NCBI RefSeq assembly: GCF_000744705.1
Contig: NZ_JQML01000001.1
Location: 1,178,001 to 1,242,000 of the forward strand
DNA from: Streptacidiphilus albus JL83
GTDB taxonomy: Bacteria; Actinomycetota; Actinomycetes; Streptomycetales; Streptomycetaceae
Length of the DNA stretch: 64,000 nucleotides
Direction of reading: 5' to 3'
Of this stretch, positions 1-8,792 are shown one piece after another; positions within the stretch are counted from its first letter, which is position 1; every line of letters starts with the position of its first letter. The position numbers were made by a program, and so were the translations under genes. Below the pieces are notes generated by a model. It did not search any database, was not told where the DNA came from, and saw only the letters and a list, made by a program, of their open reading frames with translations.

Positions 1-98
1 GACCCGCGCTCCGCCGTCCCCCGCGTACCCCGTCCGGCTTCCTGCCGGGCGGGGTATTCCTGTATGTCCAGCGCCACGGTATGCTCAGTTTTGCTCGA

Positions 99-109
99 AG
101 CATGATGCT
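99..109. promoter_or_regulatory. Candidate operator of the SIS-kinase-aldolase operon
   Basis: A perfect odd palindrome, AGCAT-G-ATGCT, lies about 40 bp before the first start codon. It is flanked by an outer inverted pair TGCTCA (82-87) and TGAGCA (112-117), and CAGTTT occurs at 86 and 116. This is the only AT-richer stretch near the operon start and looks like a regulator site. A DeoR- or GntR-type sugar regulator is a reasonable guess, but none is visible to the left inside the window. Confidence 0.35.
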
Positions 110-150
110 AATGAGCAGTTTCAATCAGACGGTCTTCAACCACGAGGAGC

Positions 151-1038
151 ATGCCGGTGTCCCGGACCGCAGAAGAGATCGCTTCCCAGCCCGACTGCTG
201 GCAGCAGGCCCTGGACCGGCTGCCGGAGTTCGCCCCGCTGCTCCCCCGGCCCGGCGAGCGGGTCGCCGTCGTCGGCTGCGGGACCTCCTGGTTCATGGCG
301 CAGGCCTACGCCTCGCTGCGGGAGTCCGCCGGACACGGCGCGACCGACGCCTTCGCCGCCTCCGAGGCCCCGCTGCCCGGCCGCGACTACGACCGGGTGC
401 TCGCGCTCACCCGCTCCGGCACCACCACCGAGGTGCTGGAACTGCTCGCCGCCGTGCGCGGTCGGACCGCCACCACCGCGATCACCGCCGACCCGGCCAC
501 CCCGGTCGCCGGCCTCGCCGACGAGCTGGTGGTGCTTGACTTCGCCGACGAGCAGTCGGTCGTCCAGACCCGCTTCCCCACCACCCAGCTGCTGCTGCTC
601 CGGGCCCACCTGGGCGAGGACGTCAGCGGCGTCTTCGCCGACGGCGCCAAGGCGATCGCCGAGCCGCTGCCGGACGTGCTGCTGGACGCCGAGCAGATCA
701 GCTTCCTCGGCCGGGGCTGGTCCTACGGCGTGGCCCGCGAGGCCGCGCTCAAGGTCCGGGAGACCGCCGCCTGGTGGACCGAGTCCTACCCTGCGATGGA
801 GTACCGGCACGGGCCGATCAGCATCGCCCGCCCCGGCCGCGTGGTCTGGAGCCTCGGCGAGCTGCCGGAAGGGCTGGCCGAGCAGGTCGCGGCCACCGGC
901 GCGCACCTGGAGCAGGGCGTGCTGGACCCGGTCGCCGAGCTGGTCCGGATCCAGCGGCTGGGCGTCGCCCTGGCCGCCCGCCTCGGCCGGGACGTCGACA
1001 ACCCGCAGCACCTGACCCGCTCGGTCGTCCTCTCGTGA
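151..1038 (+). CDS. SIS-domain sugar-phosphate isomerase (AgaS-like)
   Basis: Predicted cytosolic ketose/aldose-type sugar-phosphate isomerase or deaminase of 295 residues made of two SIS modules. The first carries VVGCGTSW (about 39-46) and the phosphate loop TRSGTTTE (about 90-97). The second has GRGWSYGVAREAALKVRE followed by EYRHGP, the hallmark of GlmS/AgaS-type isomerases. The N-terminal glutaminase domain of GlmS is absent, so this is the stand-alone form. ATG at 151 has GAGGAG at 144-149. It heads a three-gene operon with a PfkB kinase (4-bp overlap) and a class II aldolase, the arrangement of galactosamine/tagatose-type catabolic operons. The exact substrate is not readable from sequence. 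Confidence 0.88.
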   Translation: MPVSRTAEEIASQPDCWQQALDRLPEFAPLLPRPGERVAVVGCGTSWFMAQAYASLRESAGHGATDAFAASEAPLPGRDYDRVLALTRSGTTTEVLELLAAVRGRTATTAITADPATPVAGLADELVVLDFADEQSVVQTRFPTTQLLLLRAHLGEDVSGVFADGAKAIAEPLPDVLLDAEQISFLGRGWSYGVAREAALKVRETAAWWTESYPAMEYRHGPISIARPGRVVWSLGELPEGLAEQVAATGAHLEQGVLDPVAELVRIQRLGVALAARLGRDVDNPQHLTRSVVLS

Positions 1039-1991
1039 TCGTCACCGTCACCCTCAACGCCGCGCTGGACGTGACCTACCGGCTCGGCCGGCTGCGGCCC
1101 GGGGCGACCAACCGGATCGCGTCCATCAGCGAGCGGGCCGGCGGCAAGGGCGTCAACGTGGCCCGGGTGCTGGCCGCGCTCGGGCAGCAGGTACTGGTGT
1201 CCGGGCTGGTCGGCGGGGTCACCGGCACCCAGCTGCGGGCCGACCTGGACCGCAGCGGGCTGCCGCACCGGCTGACCTGGCTCCAGGGCACCACCCGGCG
1301 CACCGTCGCCGTGGTCGCCGAGGAGGCCGACGAGGTCACCGGCCTGTGGGAGCCGGGGCCGCAGGTCACCGCCGACGAGTGGACCCGCTTCGTCGACCGG
1401 GACTTCCCGGCCGCGATCAGCGGCGCCGACGCGGTCGTGCTGGCCGGCAGCCTGCCGCCGGGCGTCCCGACGGACGCGTACGCGGTGCTGCTCCGCCGCG
1501 CGGCCGAGTGCGGTGTCCCGGCCCTGCTGGACGCCGACGGCGAGGCCCTCCGGGCCGGGCTCGCCGTCGGCCCCGGCTGCGGCCCTGCCCTGGTCAAGCC
1601 CAATGTCGACGAGGCCGAGCGGGCGACCGGCGCGGCCGACCCGGCGGACGCCGCGAAGCTGCTCTGCGAGCTCGGCGCCGGGGTGGCCGTGGTCACCGCC
1701 GGGGCCGACGGCCTGTTCGGCAGCACCGCCGAGGGCTTCGCCTGGCACACCCCCGCGCCCCGGCGGGTGCGCGGCAACGCCACCGGCGCGGGCGATGCCG
1801 CGAGCGCCGCCCTGGTCGGCGCGCTGGTCGCCGGCCGCCCCTGGCCCGAGGCGACGGCCGACGCCGCCGCGCTGGCGGCGGCGGCCGTCGCCGCCCCGCT
1901 GGCCGGCGAGTACGACCCGGACCTGTACGCCGAACTGACCCGCCCCGATCCGACACCCGGCCGCTCCGTGCCCCGCCCCGAGGAGACCTGA
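1035..1991 (+). CDS. PfkB-family 1-phosphofructokinase / tagatose-6-phosphate kinase
   Basis: ATP-dependent hexose-phosphate kinase of the ribokinase/PfkB family, 318 residues, expected to make a ketose 1,6-bisphosphate for the aldolase downstream. It shows the N-terminal PfkB signature GGKGVNVARVLAALG (about 36-50), AGSLPPGVP in the middle, and the C-terminal NATGAGDAASAAL with the catalytic Asp of GAGD. The GTG start at 1035 overlaps the stop of the isomerase gene (GTGA), which indicates translational coupling. Fructose-1-P and tagatose-6-P kinases of this family cannot be told apart by eye; the aldolase and isomerase neighbours favour a tagatose-type route. Confidence 0.85.
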   Translation: MIVTVTLNAALDVTYRLGRLRPGATNRIASISERAGGKGVNVARVLAALGQQVLVSGLVGGVTGTQLRADLDRSGLPHRLTWLQGTTRRTVAVVAEEADEVTGLWEPGPQVTADEWTRFVDRDFPAAISGADAVVLAGSLPPGVPTDAYAVLLRRAAECGVPALLDADGEALRAGLAVGPGCGPALVKPNVDEAERATGAADPADAAKLLCELGAGVAVVTAGADGLFGSTAEGFAWHTPAPRRVRGNATGAGDAASAALVGALVAGRPWPEATADAAALAAAAVAAPLAGEYDPDLYAELTRPDPTPGRSVPRPEET

Positions 1992-1995
1992 CGCA

Positions 1996-2841
1996 GTGCC
2001 GCTCATCCCCACCGCCCACATACTCCGCTCCGCCGAGGACGGCGGCTTCGCCGCGGGCTCGTTCAACGTCATCCTGCTGGAGCACGCCCAGGCCATCCTG
2101 GCCGGCGCGGAGCAGGCCAAGGCCCCGGTGATCCTGCAGATCAGCGAGAACGCCGTGCGCTACCAGGGCGGGCTGGCCCCGATCGCCGCCGCCGTGCGCG
2201 AGCAGGCCGTCCGCTCGCAGGCCCCGGCCGCGCTGCACCTGGACCACGCCACCCGCTTCGACCTGATCCGCGAGGCCGCCGACTGCGGCTTCGCCTCGGT
2301 GATGTACGACGGCTCGACGCTGCCCTGGGCGGAGAACGTGCGCAGCACCGCCGAGGTCACCGCCTGGTGCCACGAGCGCGGCATCCTGGTGGAGGCCGAG
2401 CTCGGCGAGATCGGCGGCAAGGACGGGGCGCACACACCCGGGGTGCGCACCGATCCGGCCGAGGCCGCCGCGTTCGTCGCCGAGACCGGCGTGGACGCCC
2501 TGGCCGTCGCGGTCGGCTCCTCCCACGCCATGACGGTCCGTGAGGCCGCACTCGACCTGCCGCTGATCGCCGAGCTGCACGCCGCCGTCCCGGTCCCGTT
2601 GGTGCTGCACGGCTCCTCCGGTGTCCCGGACGGGACCCTGGCGGCGGCGGTCGCCGCCGGGATGCGGAAGGTGAACATCGCCACCCACCTCAACCGGCTG
2701 TTCACCGACGCCGTCCGCGCGTCCCTGGCCGCCGACCCGGCCCTGGTCGACCCCCGCCGCTGGCTCGCACCGGCCCGCGACGCGGTCGCCGCCGAGGTGG
2801 CCCGCCTGCTCGCCGTCCTCGGCGCGGAGGGCCGGCAGTAG
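1996..2841 (+). CDS. Class II fructose/tagatose-bisphosphate aldolase
   Basis: Zinc-dependent class II aldolase of 281 residues that would cleave the bisphosphate made by the upstream kinase to dihydroxyacetone phosphate and glyceraldehyde 3-phosphate. Visible family features are the N-terminal FNVILLEHAQAI, LDHATR with the metal/catalytic residues, MYDGSTLPWAENV, VEAELGEIGGKDG, the phosphate-binding HGSSGVP and the C-terminal KVNIATHL. It starts with GTG at 1996, four bases after the kinase stop, with GAGGAG of the kinase 3' end serving as ribosome binding site. It ends in TAG, and the stop region CAGTAGC is duplicated directly behind the gene. Confidence 0.9.
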   Translation: MPLIPTAHILRSAEDGGFAAGSFNVILLEHAQAILAGAEQAKAPVILQISENAVRYQGGLAPIAAAVREQAVRSQAPAALHLDHATRFDLIREAADCGFASVMYDGSTLPWAENVRSTAEVTAWCHERGILVEAELGEIGGKDGAHTPGVRTDPAEAAAFVAETGVDALAVAVGSSHAMTVREAALDLPLIAELHAAVPVPLVLHGSSGVPDGTLAAAVAAGMRKVNIATHLNRLFTDAVRASLAADPALVDPRRWLAPARDAVAAEVARLLAVLGAEGRQ

Positions 2842-2946
2842 CCAGTAGCCAGCAGTCCGCGGTCCCCGGGGAGGGCGCGGGCCGGCGCGGACCTCGGGGC
2901 CCGGGCCGACCCTCGCCCTCGCTCGCTGTACCTCGCTGTCGCTCCG

Positions 2947-4551
2947 TCAGGTGCAGACCACGTGGACGGGGTCGAAGCCCTCGCCGTGCTTGGTGCAGTA
3001 CTGCTGGTCCAACTTCGCGAAGTCGGCCCCGGTGATCGCGAACTGGGTGTCGATCGGACTCATCGCGATGAAGTAGTTCCAGGCGCCGGGCGTCGGGTTG
3101 AGCACCGCCTGGATGGCCTCCTCGCCCGGGTTGCCGATCGGCCCCGGCGGCAGGCCCTTGTTGATGTAGGTGTTGTAGCCGTCGTCGCTCTGCAGCCGCT
3201 GGGCGTACCCGAAGTGATCGGTCTTCAGGTAGTACTCGATGGTCGAGTCCAGGCCCAGCTCGCCGTTGGTCGCCGTGCCGTTGAGGCGGTTGTAGAGCAC
3301 CCGGGCGATCTTGCCGAAGTCCTTCGGGTTGTTGCCCTCGGCCTGCAGGATGCTCGCCTCGATCAGGACCTGGTAGCCGGACCGGAGGTTGACGCCCTTC
3401 GCCCCGGCGTCCATGTCCAGCGACGAGAACTCCTGCACCGCGGTGGAGACCATCTGCTGGAGCAGCGCCTCGGGCTTCATCCCCGGGGCGACGGAGTACC
3501 GGGTGGGCCACAGGAAGCCTTCGATGTCGCCGTTCGCATAGGAGGGCAGGCCCAGTTGCCCGACGTCCGCCTTGGCGACGGCAGCGGTCGTCCCGGCCTT
3601 CAGGCCCAGGCCGGAGTCGATCCGCAGATAGATCGCCGAGGCCTGCAGGCCCTCCGGAATGATCAGCGAGTGCCCACCGTTCTGCTTGATCAGATCGGCG
3701 ATCGCATCGGCGGCGGACATGTGCATCGGCAGGGTGTAGATGCCGGGCTGGATGCTGTCGGCGTCGGAGTTCTTGCCGTAGGCGGCATCGAACGCGCCCT
3801 TGCTCCTGACCACCCCGGCGTCGGCGAGCACCTGCCCCATGGCGTCGCCGGTGGCGCCGGCCGGAATGGTCACGGTGACCAGCCCGGCGCCCTCGCCCGG
3901 GTAGTCCGGCGGCGGACCCCAGTGCTTCTGGTAGAAGCCGTAGCCGAAGTATCCGCCCCCGGCCACGCACCCGACCAGTAGCAGCGACATGCCCAGACAG
4001 GCCACCCCGCTGCGCTTGCGCTGGGACTTCCCCTTCTGCTTGCGGCGCCGCTGGCCGCTGCGGCTGTCGTCCGGCTCGGCCAGGAAGGGCGCGTAGCCGT
4101 CCTCGTCCTCTTCGTAGGCCTGCTCGTCGTACGACTCCTCGTAGGTGGCTTCGTACGACTCCTCGTAGGACTCGGCCGGGTCCTCCTCGTACGGGACCTC
4201 GACCGGTACCTCTTCGACCTGCACGGCCTCTGCGTCAAGTGCGGCAGCCGCGGCGACCCAGTCGATGCCGTCGGGTCCCAGCACCGGCCCGGACGGCTCG
4301 GCCGGCTGCTGCGGCACCGGCTGCTGGACGGGGTGGACCGGGTACTGGCCGGTGGCGTAGGGGTCCCTCGGTGCCGGGATGCCCTGATACGGGTCCACCA
4401 CCTGCTGGGGCGCACCCCAGCCCGGCTGCGGCTGCTGCGGGTAGCCACCACCGGGCATCCCGTAGGGATCACTGCCAGGCTGCTGGCCGCCCTGATACGG
4501 GTGGCCCTGCCCCCATGCTTCGGTGCCGTAGCCCAAGCCCTGGTCAGTCAT
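2947..4551 (-). CDS. mltG: Endolytic transglycosylase MltG (YceG-like)
   Basis: Membrane-anchored lytic transglycosylase of 534 residues predicted to cut nascent peptidoglycan strands and set glycan length. The first ~110 residues are Gly/Pro/Gln-rich and followed by an acidic Glu/Tyr repeat (about 120-155, YEESYE-type). A basic stop-transfer (QRRRKQKGKSQRKR) precedes one membrane span (about 183-205), then the YceG domain. The segment ASILQAEGN aligns with the family active site and places the catalytic Glu at about 405; DSTIEYYLKT and GLPPGPIGNPG are also typical. The start is preceded by AAGGGG. In Streptomyces mltG normally lies with ruvX and aroE; here it stands alone, so it may be relocated or a paralogue. 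Confidence 0.88.
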   Translation of the reverse strand: MTDQGLGYGTEAWGQGHPYQGGQQPGSDPYGMPGGGYPQQPQPGWGAPQQVVDPYQGIPAPRDPYATGQYPVHPVQQPVPQQPAEPSGPVLGPDGIDWVAAAAALDAEAVQVEEVPVEVPYEEDPAESYEESYEATYEESYDEQAYEEDEDGYAPFLAEPDDSRSGQRRRKQKGKSQRKRSGVACLGMSLLLVGCVAGGGYFGYGFYQKHWGPPPDYPGEGAGLVTVTIPAGATGDAMGQVLADAGVVRSKGAFDAAYGKNSDADSIQPGIYTLPMHMSAADAIADLIKQNGGHSLIIPEGLQASAIYLRIDSGLGLKAGTTAAVAKADVGQLGLPSYANGDIEGFLWPTRYSVAPGMKPEALLQQMVSTAVQEFSSLDMDAGAKGVNLRSGYQVLIEASILQAEGNNPKDFGKIARVLYNRLNGTATNGELGLDSTIEYYLKTDHFGYAQRLQSDDGYNTYINKGLPPGPIGNPGEEAIQAVLNPTPGAWNYFIAMSPIDTQFAITGADFAKLDQQYCTKHGEGFDPVHVVCT

Positions 4552-4555
4552 GATT

Positions 4556-4955
4556 CCCCTTGGACGACTCGGGCGACCAGAGGCCGGGCGCCCCCTCCCG
4601 CCGTACGGGACTTTCCCACTGCCGTTCGAACCGACGTGCCAACCGCGCGTCGCGACCGGAACGTTACCCTAGGAGAGTGGGAGAGCTCCCTTGGCTGGGC
4701 ACTATCAGCCCCTCCCCGGCCCACAGTCCGCGGCGCTGAGCGCCACCTGGAGCCGCGCCGATCGGACGCCCCGCGAAACCGCCGCCGGCCCCGCAGCGAC
4801 CCGGCTGCACCCACCGCCACCAGGCCGCCGAACAGGACATAGGGAGAACTCGCACTGGAGTACTCAGGTGTCTTTCGTTGCGATCATGGTCTGACACTCC
4901 CCAGCCGTGCCCCCCCCCGCTGCCGGCACCAGTTGGACCGGTGCGGCCTGGCCCG
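4556..4955. other. Intergenic region, mltG promoter side and murB 3' side
   Basis: About 400 bp without a convincing gene. It holds the leader of mltG, with AAGGGG just before its ATG and an inverted GGGAG/CTCCC pair near 4679-4690. A run of about ten C residues lies near 4910-4919, just past the murB stop. Short reading frames here lack ribosome binding sites and recognisable motifs. Confidence 0.5.
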
Positions 4956-6020
4956 TTACTGGATCTGGAGCCGTTCATAGGTCGACTCGCTGCCGAGGAG
5001 GTCGAGTTCCGGGCGCAGGAGCACTCCCGTCTCACGATGGACCTGGGTGGCGATCACCTCGGTGGCCTGGGCGAATGCGGCTGAGGTGGCTGGTCCTTCG
5101 GCGATGAGGGTGTACTGCTTGCTGGAGATTCGGATGCCCGGGGCGAGCTGCTGGCCGAGGGTGAACCCGGCATCCTTGATGAGCCAGCTGGAGCTGACGC
5201 GGGTGGTGCCGTCGGAGAAGTCATGGAGCGGGATGCCCCTGGCCCGCAGGGCGGCGGCCTGGGGCGGGTCGAGCTGCGGGCTGAGGAAGACGCTGCCCGC
5301 CGAGCGGTTGTCCGGGTCGGTGGGGTCCAGAACCATGCCTTTCGACCGCCTGACGGCCAGTACGGCCCGGGCGGCGTCGTCCAGCAGGACTCGGGTGCCC
5401 GGGGCGACGCCGAGGTGGTCGGCGACCGCGCGGTAGTCGATCGGCCGGCTGAGCTTGGAGCGCGTGAGCCGGAGGGTGACCCGCAGCAGGGTCCAGCGTG
5501 CGGTGTGCTTGAAGACGCTGGTGCGGTGGCCGAGTCGGCAGGCCGCCGCGTCCAAGGTGACGGCGCGGTTCTGCTGCCAGTCCCAGGCGTCGACCTCGAC
5601 CAGGGTGTCGCCGACTTCCTGACCGTAGGCGCCGACGTTCTGCACCGGGGTGGCGCCGACAGTGCCGGGGATGCCCACCAGGGTCTCGATGCCGGTGAGG
5701 CATTCGGCCACGGTGGTCTCGACGAGGTCCTGGAGTGGGTGGCCGGCCTCGGCGGTAACCAGAACGCCGTCGCCGTCCGGGGCCTCGCGCAAAGTGATGC
5801 CGCAGGTGGTCATGTGGATGACCGGTCCCCGGCAGCCGGCGTCGGAGGCCAGCACATTGCTGCCGCCGCCCAGGGCCACCGGCTGACCGCCGTGCTCGTG
5901 AACGAGTTGGACCACGTCGAAGAAGGACCCGGGGTCCCTGTACTCCACCAGGGTTTCAGCGCTACCGCCGATGCCCAGGGTGGTCAGTGGGGCCAGTGGG
6001 ACCTGGTGACGGACGTTCAC
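4956..6020 (-). CDS. murB: UDP-N-acetylmuramate dehydrogenase (MurB)
   Basis: FAD/NADPH enzyme reducing UDP-GlcNAc-enolpyruvate to UDP-MurNAc in peptidoglycan precursor synthesis; 354 residues, cytosolic. FAD-binding signatures LGGGSNVLASD (about 50) and GIPGTVGATPVQNVGAYGQE (about 116-135) are present, as are RTSVFK, AGSVFLSP with the serine proton donor (about 243) and the C-terminal LRPELDLLG carrying the conserved acid. The AGSVF form indicates the type I architecture. It sits beside a TPR regulator, a Nudix gene and a kinase-like gene rather than in a cell-division cluster, so it may be a second, accessory MurB. About 30 bp separate it from the regulator gene, and both are on the minus strand. 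Confidence 0.9.
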   Translation of the reverse strand: MNVRHQVPLAPLTTLGIGGSAETLVEYRDPGSFFDVVQLVHEHGGQPVALGGGSNVLASDAGCRGPVIHMTTCGITLREAPDGDGVLVTAEAGHPLQDLVETTVAECLTGIETLVGIPGTVGATPVQNVGAYGQEVGDTLVEVDAWDWQQNRAVTLDAAACRLGHRTSVFKHTARWTLLRVTLRLTRSKLSRPIDYRAVADHLGVAPGTRVLLDDAARAVLAVRRSKGMVLDPTDPDNRSAGSVFLSPQLDPPQAAALRARGIPLHDFSDGTTRVSSSWLIKDAGFTLGQQLAPGIRISSKQYTLIAEGPATSAAFAQATEVIATQVHRETGVLLRPELDLLGSESTYERLQIQ

Positions 6021-6051
6021 GAACCTCTCCTTCTCGACGACCGGTACGAAC

Positions 6052-7398
6052 CTATGACGCCAAGGCTGCCTTCGCTCGCTCGACTACCCCGCGCGCGAGG
6101 AGTGAATCGATGCGGACAAAGCCGGCCAGCAGGGTGCGGAGCCGGGCGTGGGCGCGACCGGACACGAGCTGTTCGCCGAGGTTCAGCGCGCCGTGGGCGG
6201 CGTCGGCGGCACCGTCGAGGTCACCGAGTGCGAGGCGGGCTTCGGCGAGGGAGGCGTGGTGGAGCATGCGGTTTCGGGGCTGAGCGTCGCCAAAGAGCTG
6301 CAGCCCGCGCACCAGCTCGGGCTCTGCCCGGTCCGGACGTTCGAGCTCCAGCCAGGCCCGGCCGGCGTCGGCGGCGAGGACAGCCTCACTGACCCAGTAG
6401 GCCCAGCTCGGGTCCGGTGCTCCCCCGCCTTCGGCGTAGGCGGAGGCGGCTTCGTCCAGGGCCTTCGCACAGGCTGCGGCGTCCCGGAGCTGGGCATGGG
6501 CGCGCGCCTGGCGGGTGGCGAGCAGGGCGTGGACGCGACCGGTGTGCGGGCCGCCCGCTCCCTTGCGGGCTGCGCGGATCAGACGTAAGGCGTCCTGGTG
6601 CTCACCGGACCATGTGGCCTGGTAGCTGAGGCAGGAGACAATGTTCGCGCCCAGGGCGGAGTCACGGGCGGCGTGGGCGAAGTGCAGACCGGCGAGGAAG
6701 TACCGCTGTCCGAGCCCGGCATGCCCCTGGTCGCAGGCGAGCCAACCGGCCAGCTGGGCGAGTTCGGCGACGACGCCATGCAGCTCGATGCCGGTCTCCG
6801 GGTCGTAGGAACCGTTGCGCACCAGAGCCGCAGCCCAGCGCAGGTCCTGGGTGACCCACTCCAGGACCAACGGGCCGCCCTGGGTGTCATCCAGGCGACG
6901 GAGCTGGCCGGTCCGGTCGCGCAGCACGTGTATGGCCTCCGGGCCGACTATCTGCCTGCCGGCCTGCTGGCTGCGGGGTTCATCGTCGTCAGCCGTCAGC
7001 CAGTCCAGGGCCGAGCCGACGAGTGAGGAGCCGGGAAGGACCGGCGGCCGGAAAGGCGGCGGTGCGGTGAGGTGTTCACTCAGAAGCCCGGCGGCCTGCC
7101 AGGCACCGCGCTGGGTCCAGGCGAGATCGAGTTCCAGGTGCGGGAGTTGGACCAGCGTTCCCCGAACGCGCTTCGGCCAGAGCATCTCGGCGGTGATGTG
7201 CTCGCCGAGCTGGCCCGAAAGGATCGAGGCGACGGTTTCCGGTAACCGGCCGCGCGGACAGGCACCCTTGATCCACGCGTAAGGAGCCTTGGCGGTCGTC
7301 GTACCGGGCCCGGAGATCCGGTTGATCTCGCGCGCCAGACGTTCGGCCGACCACTCCAGCCGTTCGAGGTACTCGCCGAGCGGCGACGGCTCGTTCAT
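6052..7398 (-). CDS. TPR-containing HTH-like regulator with a TTA codon
   Basis: Predicted cytosolic regulator of 448 residues. The first ~75 residues (LGEYLERLEWSAERLAREIN to AEMLW) resemble a divergent Cro/XRE-type DNA-binding head; the rest from about 200 is all-alpha with repeated Ala/Leu TPR-like helices. The ATG at 7398 is chosen because GGGAGGTG lies directly before it; a longer frame would run into the repeat cluster at 7485-7519. One leucine (in QDALRLI) is encoded by TTA at 6586-6588, a codon that in Streptomyces depends on the bldA tRNA and marks developmentally timed genes. It is divergent from the Nudix gene, so the repeats between them are probable targets. Confidence 0.72.
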   Translation of the reverse strand: MNEPSPLGEYLERLEWSAERLAREINRISGPGTTTAKAPYAWIKGACPRGRLPETVASILSGQLGEHITAEMLWPKRVRGTLVQLPHLELDLAWTQRGAWQAAGLLSEHLTAPPPFRPPVLPGSSLVGSALDWLTADDDEPRSQQAGRQIVGPEAIHVLRDRTGQLRRLDDTQGGPLVLEWVTQDLRWAAALVRNGSYDPETGIELHGVVAELAQLAGWLACDQGHAGLGQRYFLAGLHFAHAARDSALGANIVSCLSYQATWSGEHQDALRLIRAARKGAGGPHTGRVHALLATRQARAHAQLRDAAACAKALDEAASAYAEGGGAPDPSWAYWVSEAVLAADAGRAWLELERPDRAEPELVRGLQLFGDAQPRNRMLHHASLAEARLALGDLDGAADAAHGALNLGEQLVSGRAHARLRTLLAGFVRIDSLLARGVVERAKAALAS

Positions 7399-7484
7399 CG
7401 CACCTCCCGCACGCGCCTGCCGAACTGTCCTGCCCTCCAGGGTGGCACGTCGTACCGCAGTCAGCATCCAAGTCCCGCCGACGC

Positions 7485-7519
7485 TGACCATTCTGACCAC
7501 GAGCTGACCAAGCTGACCC
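7485..7519. promoter_or_regulatory. Four helically phased TGACC(A) direct repeats
   Basis: CTGACCA-type hexamers begin at 7485, 7494, 7505 and 7515, three as TGACCA and the last as TGACCC, at 9-11 bp steps. Spacing of about one helical turn puts all copies on one face of the DNA. They lie between the divergent TPR regulator and the Nudix gene and probably form an operator or activator array for one or both. Confidence 0.5.
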
Positions 7520-7742
7520 GCCTGCCTGCTTCAGCACGCTCGGCCGACCGTGTGAAGTTGTTCCCAGGACAACCACGTTGGACCACGAACGCTCCCCGGA
7601 AGGACCGGGGCACTCGTTGAGGCTACGAAGGATCGCCACCGTCCATGCTGATGCATCGACGGGAATCCCCCCGACAACAAGGCGCGACAGCCGCAGACCA
7701 GTTACGCGGCGGAACGCAGAAGAGCACAAGGAGACCACCGCT

Positions 7743-8195
7743 ATGTCGGAGATCGTCAAGCGAAGTGCCCGCGTGATTCTGCTGGACGGCGACGAGCTGG
7801 TGCTGATGAGGCGCACCAAGCCGGGTCGCGGGCCGTACTGGGTGACGGTCGGTGGCGGGGTCGAGTCCACGGACGCCAGCGTCGAGGCTGCCCTGCACCG
7901 GGAGGTGGCCGAGGAACTCGGCGGCACCCTGCACACCCCGCAGCTCGTCCACCTGATCACCGACGAACTGGACGGCGGCATCGGCGTCCAGCACATCTTC
8001 GTGGCTCGGTTGAAGGACATGGACCTGGACCGCCGCACCGGAACCGAGTTCAGCAAGCCCGAGCGCGGCGGCTACGACGTCGTCCGAATCCCCTTCACCC
8101 GGGACGCGCTGGGCGGGATCGACCTGATGCCGCCACAGCTGGCCGAGTTCGTCGTCGCCAACGCCGCCGCGATCCGATCGGTCAGCGAGTGGTGA
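7743..8195 (+). CDS. Nudix hydrolase
   Basis: Small cytosolic Nudix pyrophosphohydrolase of 150 residues; substrate unknown. The Nudix box runs from GGGVESTDASVE through REVAEELGG (about 39-62) and keeps the metal-binding REVAEE core. The first conserved acidic position of the motif reads Ala, next to an Asp, a mild deviation. ATG at 7743 is chosen over a longer frame because AAGGAG precedes it at 7728-7733. The end overlaps the GTG start of the following kinase-like gene. Context with murB and the TPR regulator suggests a conserved nucleotide or cell-wall precursor housekeeping cassette. Confidence 0.85.
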   Translation: MSEIVKRSARVILLDGDELVLMRRTKPGRGPYWVTVGGGVESTDASVEAALHREVAEELGGTLHTPQLVHLITDELDGGIGVQHIFVARLKDMDLDRRTGTEFSKPERGGYDVVRIPFTRDALGGIDLMPPQLAEFVVANAAAIRSVSEW

Positions 8196-8707
8196 CCGTG
8201 GCGGGAGCACCATGGTTCCTGAGCCTGAACGGGCCCGACAACGTGGGCAAGACGTCTCAGCTCGAACGGCTCGCCCACCACCGCCCGAGACTTCAACTCC
8301 TCGGCTCGATCCACCAGCACGACCCCGAGGCCTGGCGGAGCGCCGCCGAGGGGGACTACGCCGCATGGTGGTTCGAGAAGTCCCGCACGCGTGAGCTGAC
8401 CGGCATGATGCTGACCAGCCACGCGATCCGCGCCACCGTACGGCGCCGAGGGTTCGTCGGGCTGCTCGACCGCGGTCTGCCGATGCTGATCGCGGCGGCA
8501 GCAGCCACCAGTACGGGAGGTTCCCCGCTGCTGATGTCACCCGCGCCCACCAGCACACCTCGCGCAGCTTGGCGTCCCTGCTGGACGCCGCTGCAGCACC
8601 GAAGGTGCCGACGCCGAGGTCCTGGAGGCTGTCAACGTCATCGTCCTGGGCAGCCTACTGATCACCGACCTGGTCGTCGTCGAGACCAAGGTCTCGGCCA
8701 CCGCTGA
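8189..8707 (+). pseudogene. dTMP-kinase-like P-loop protein, frameshifted
   Basis: The first ~110 codons encode a thymidylate-kinase-like NTPase: Walker A GPDNVGKTSQ (about 15-24) and the DRG motif (about 92-94) that matches the DR(Y/G) of dTMP kinases. After about 8500 the reading frame becomes Arg/Pro-rich junk. The expected continuation appears in another frame (ADVTRAHQHTS from about 8530), and a third frame (EAVNVIVLGSLLITDLV, about 8620-8680) reads as coding-like. Two frameshifts would therefore be needed to restore one protein of normal length (about 210 aa). The GTG start overlaps the Nudix gene end, so it was once cotranslated. It is either a decayed gene or affected by sequencing errors. 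Confidence 0.6.
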
Positions 8708-8792
8708 CGCCACTCGTCTCCCCTCCCCCGTCCTCCGGGCGCCCGGAAATCCCGCGCGACGGCTGTCGCCGGCCGGTGCGAGACTCGGGCAC

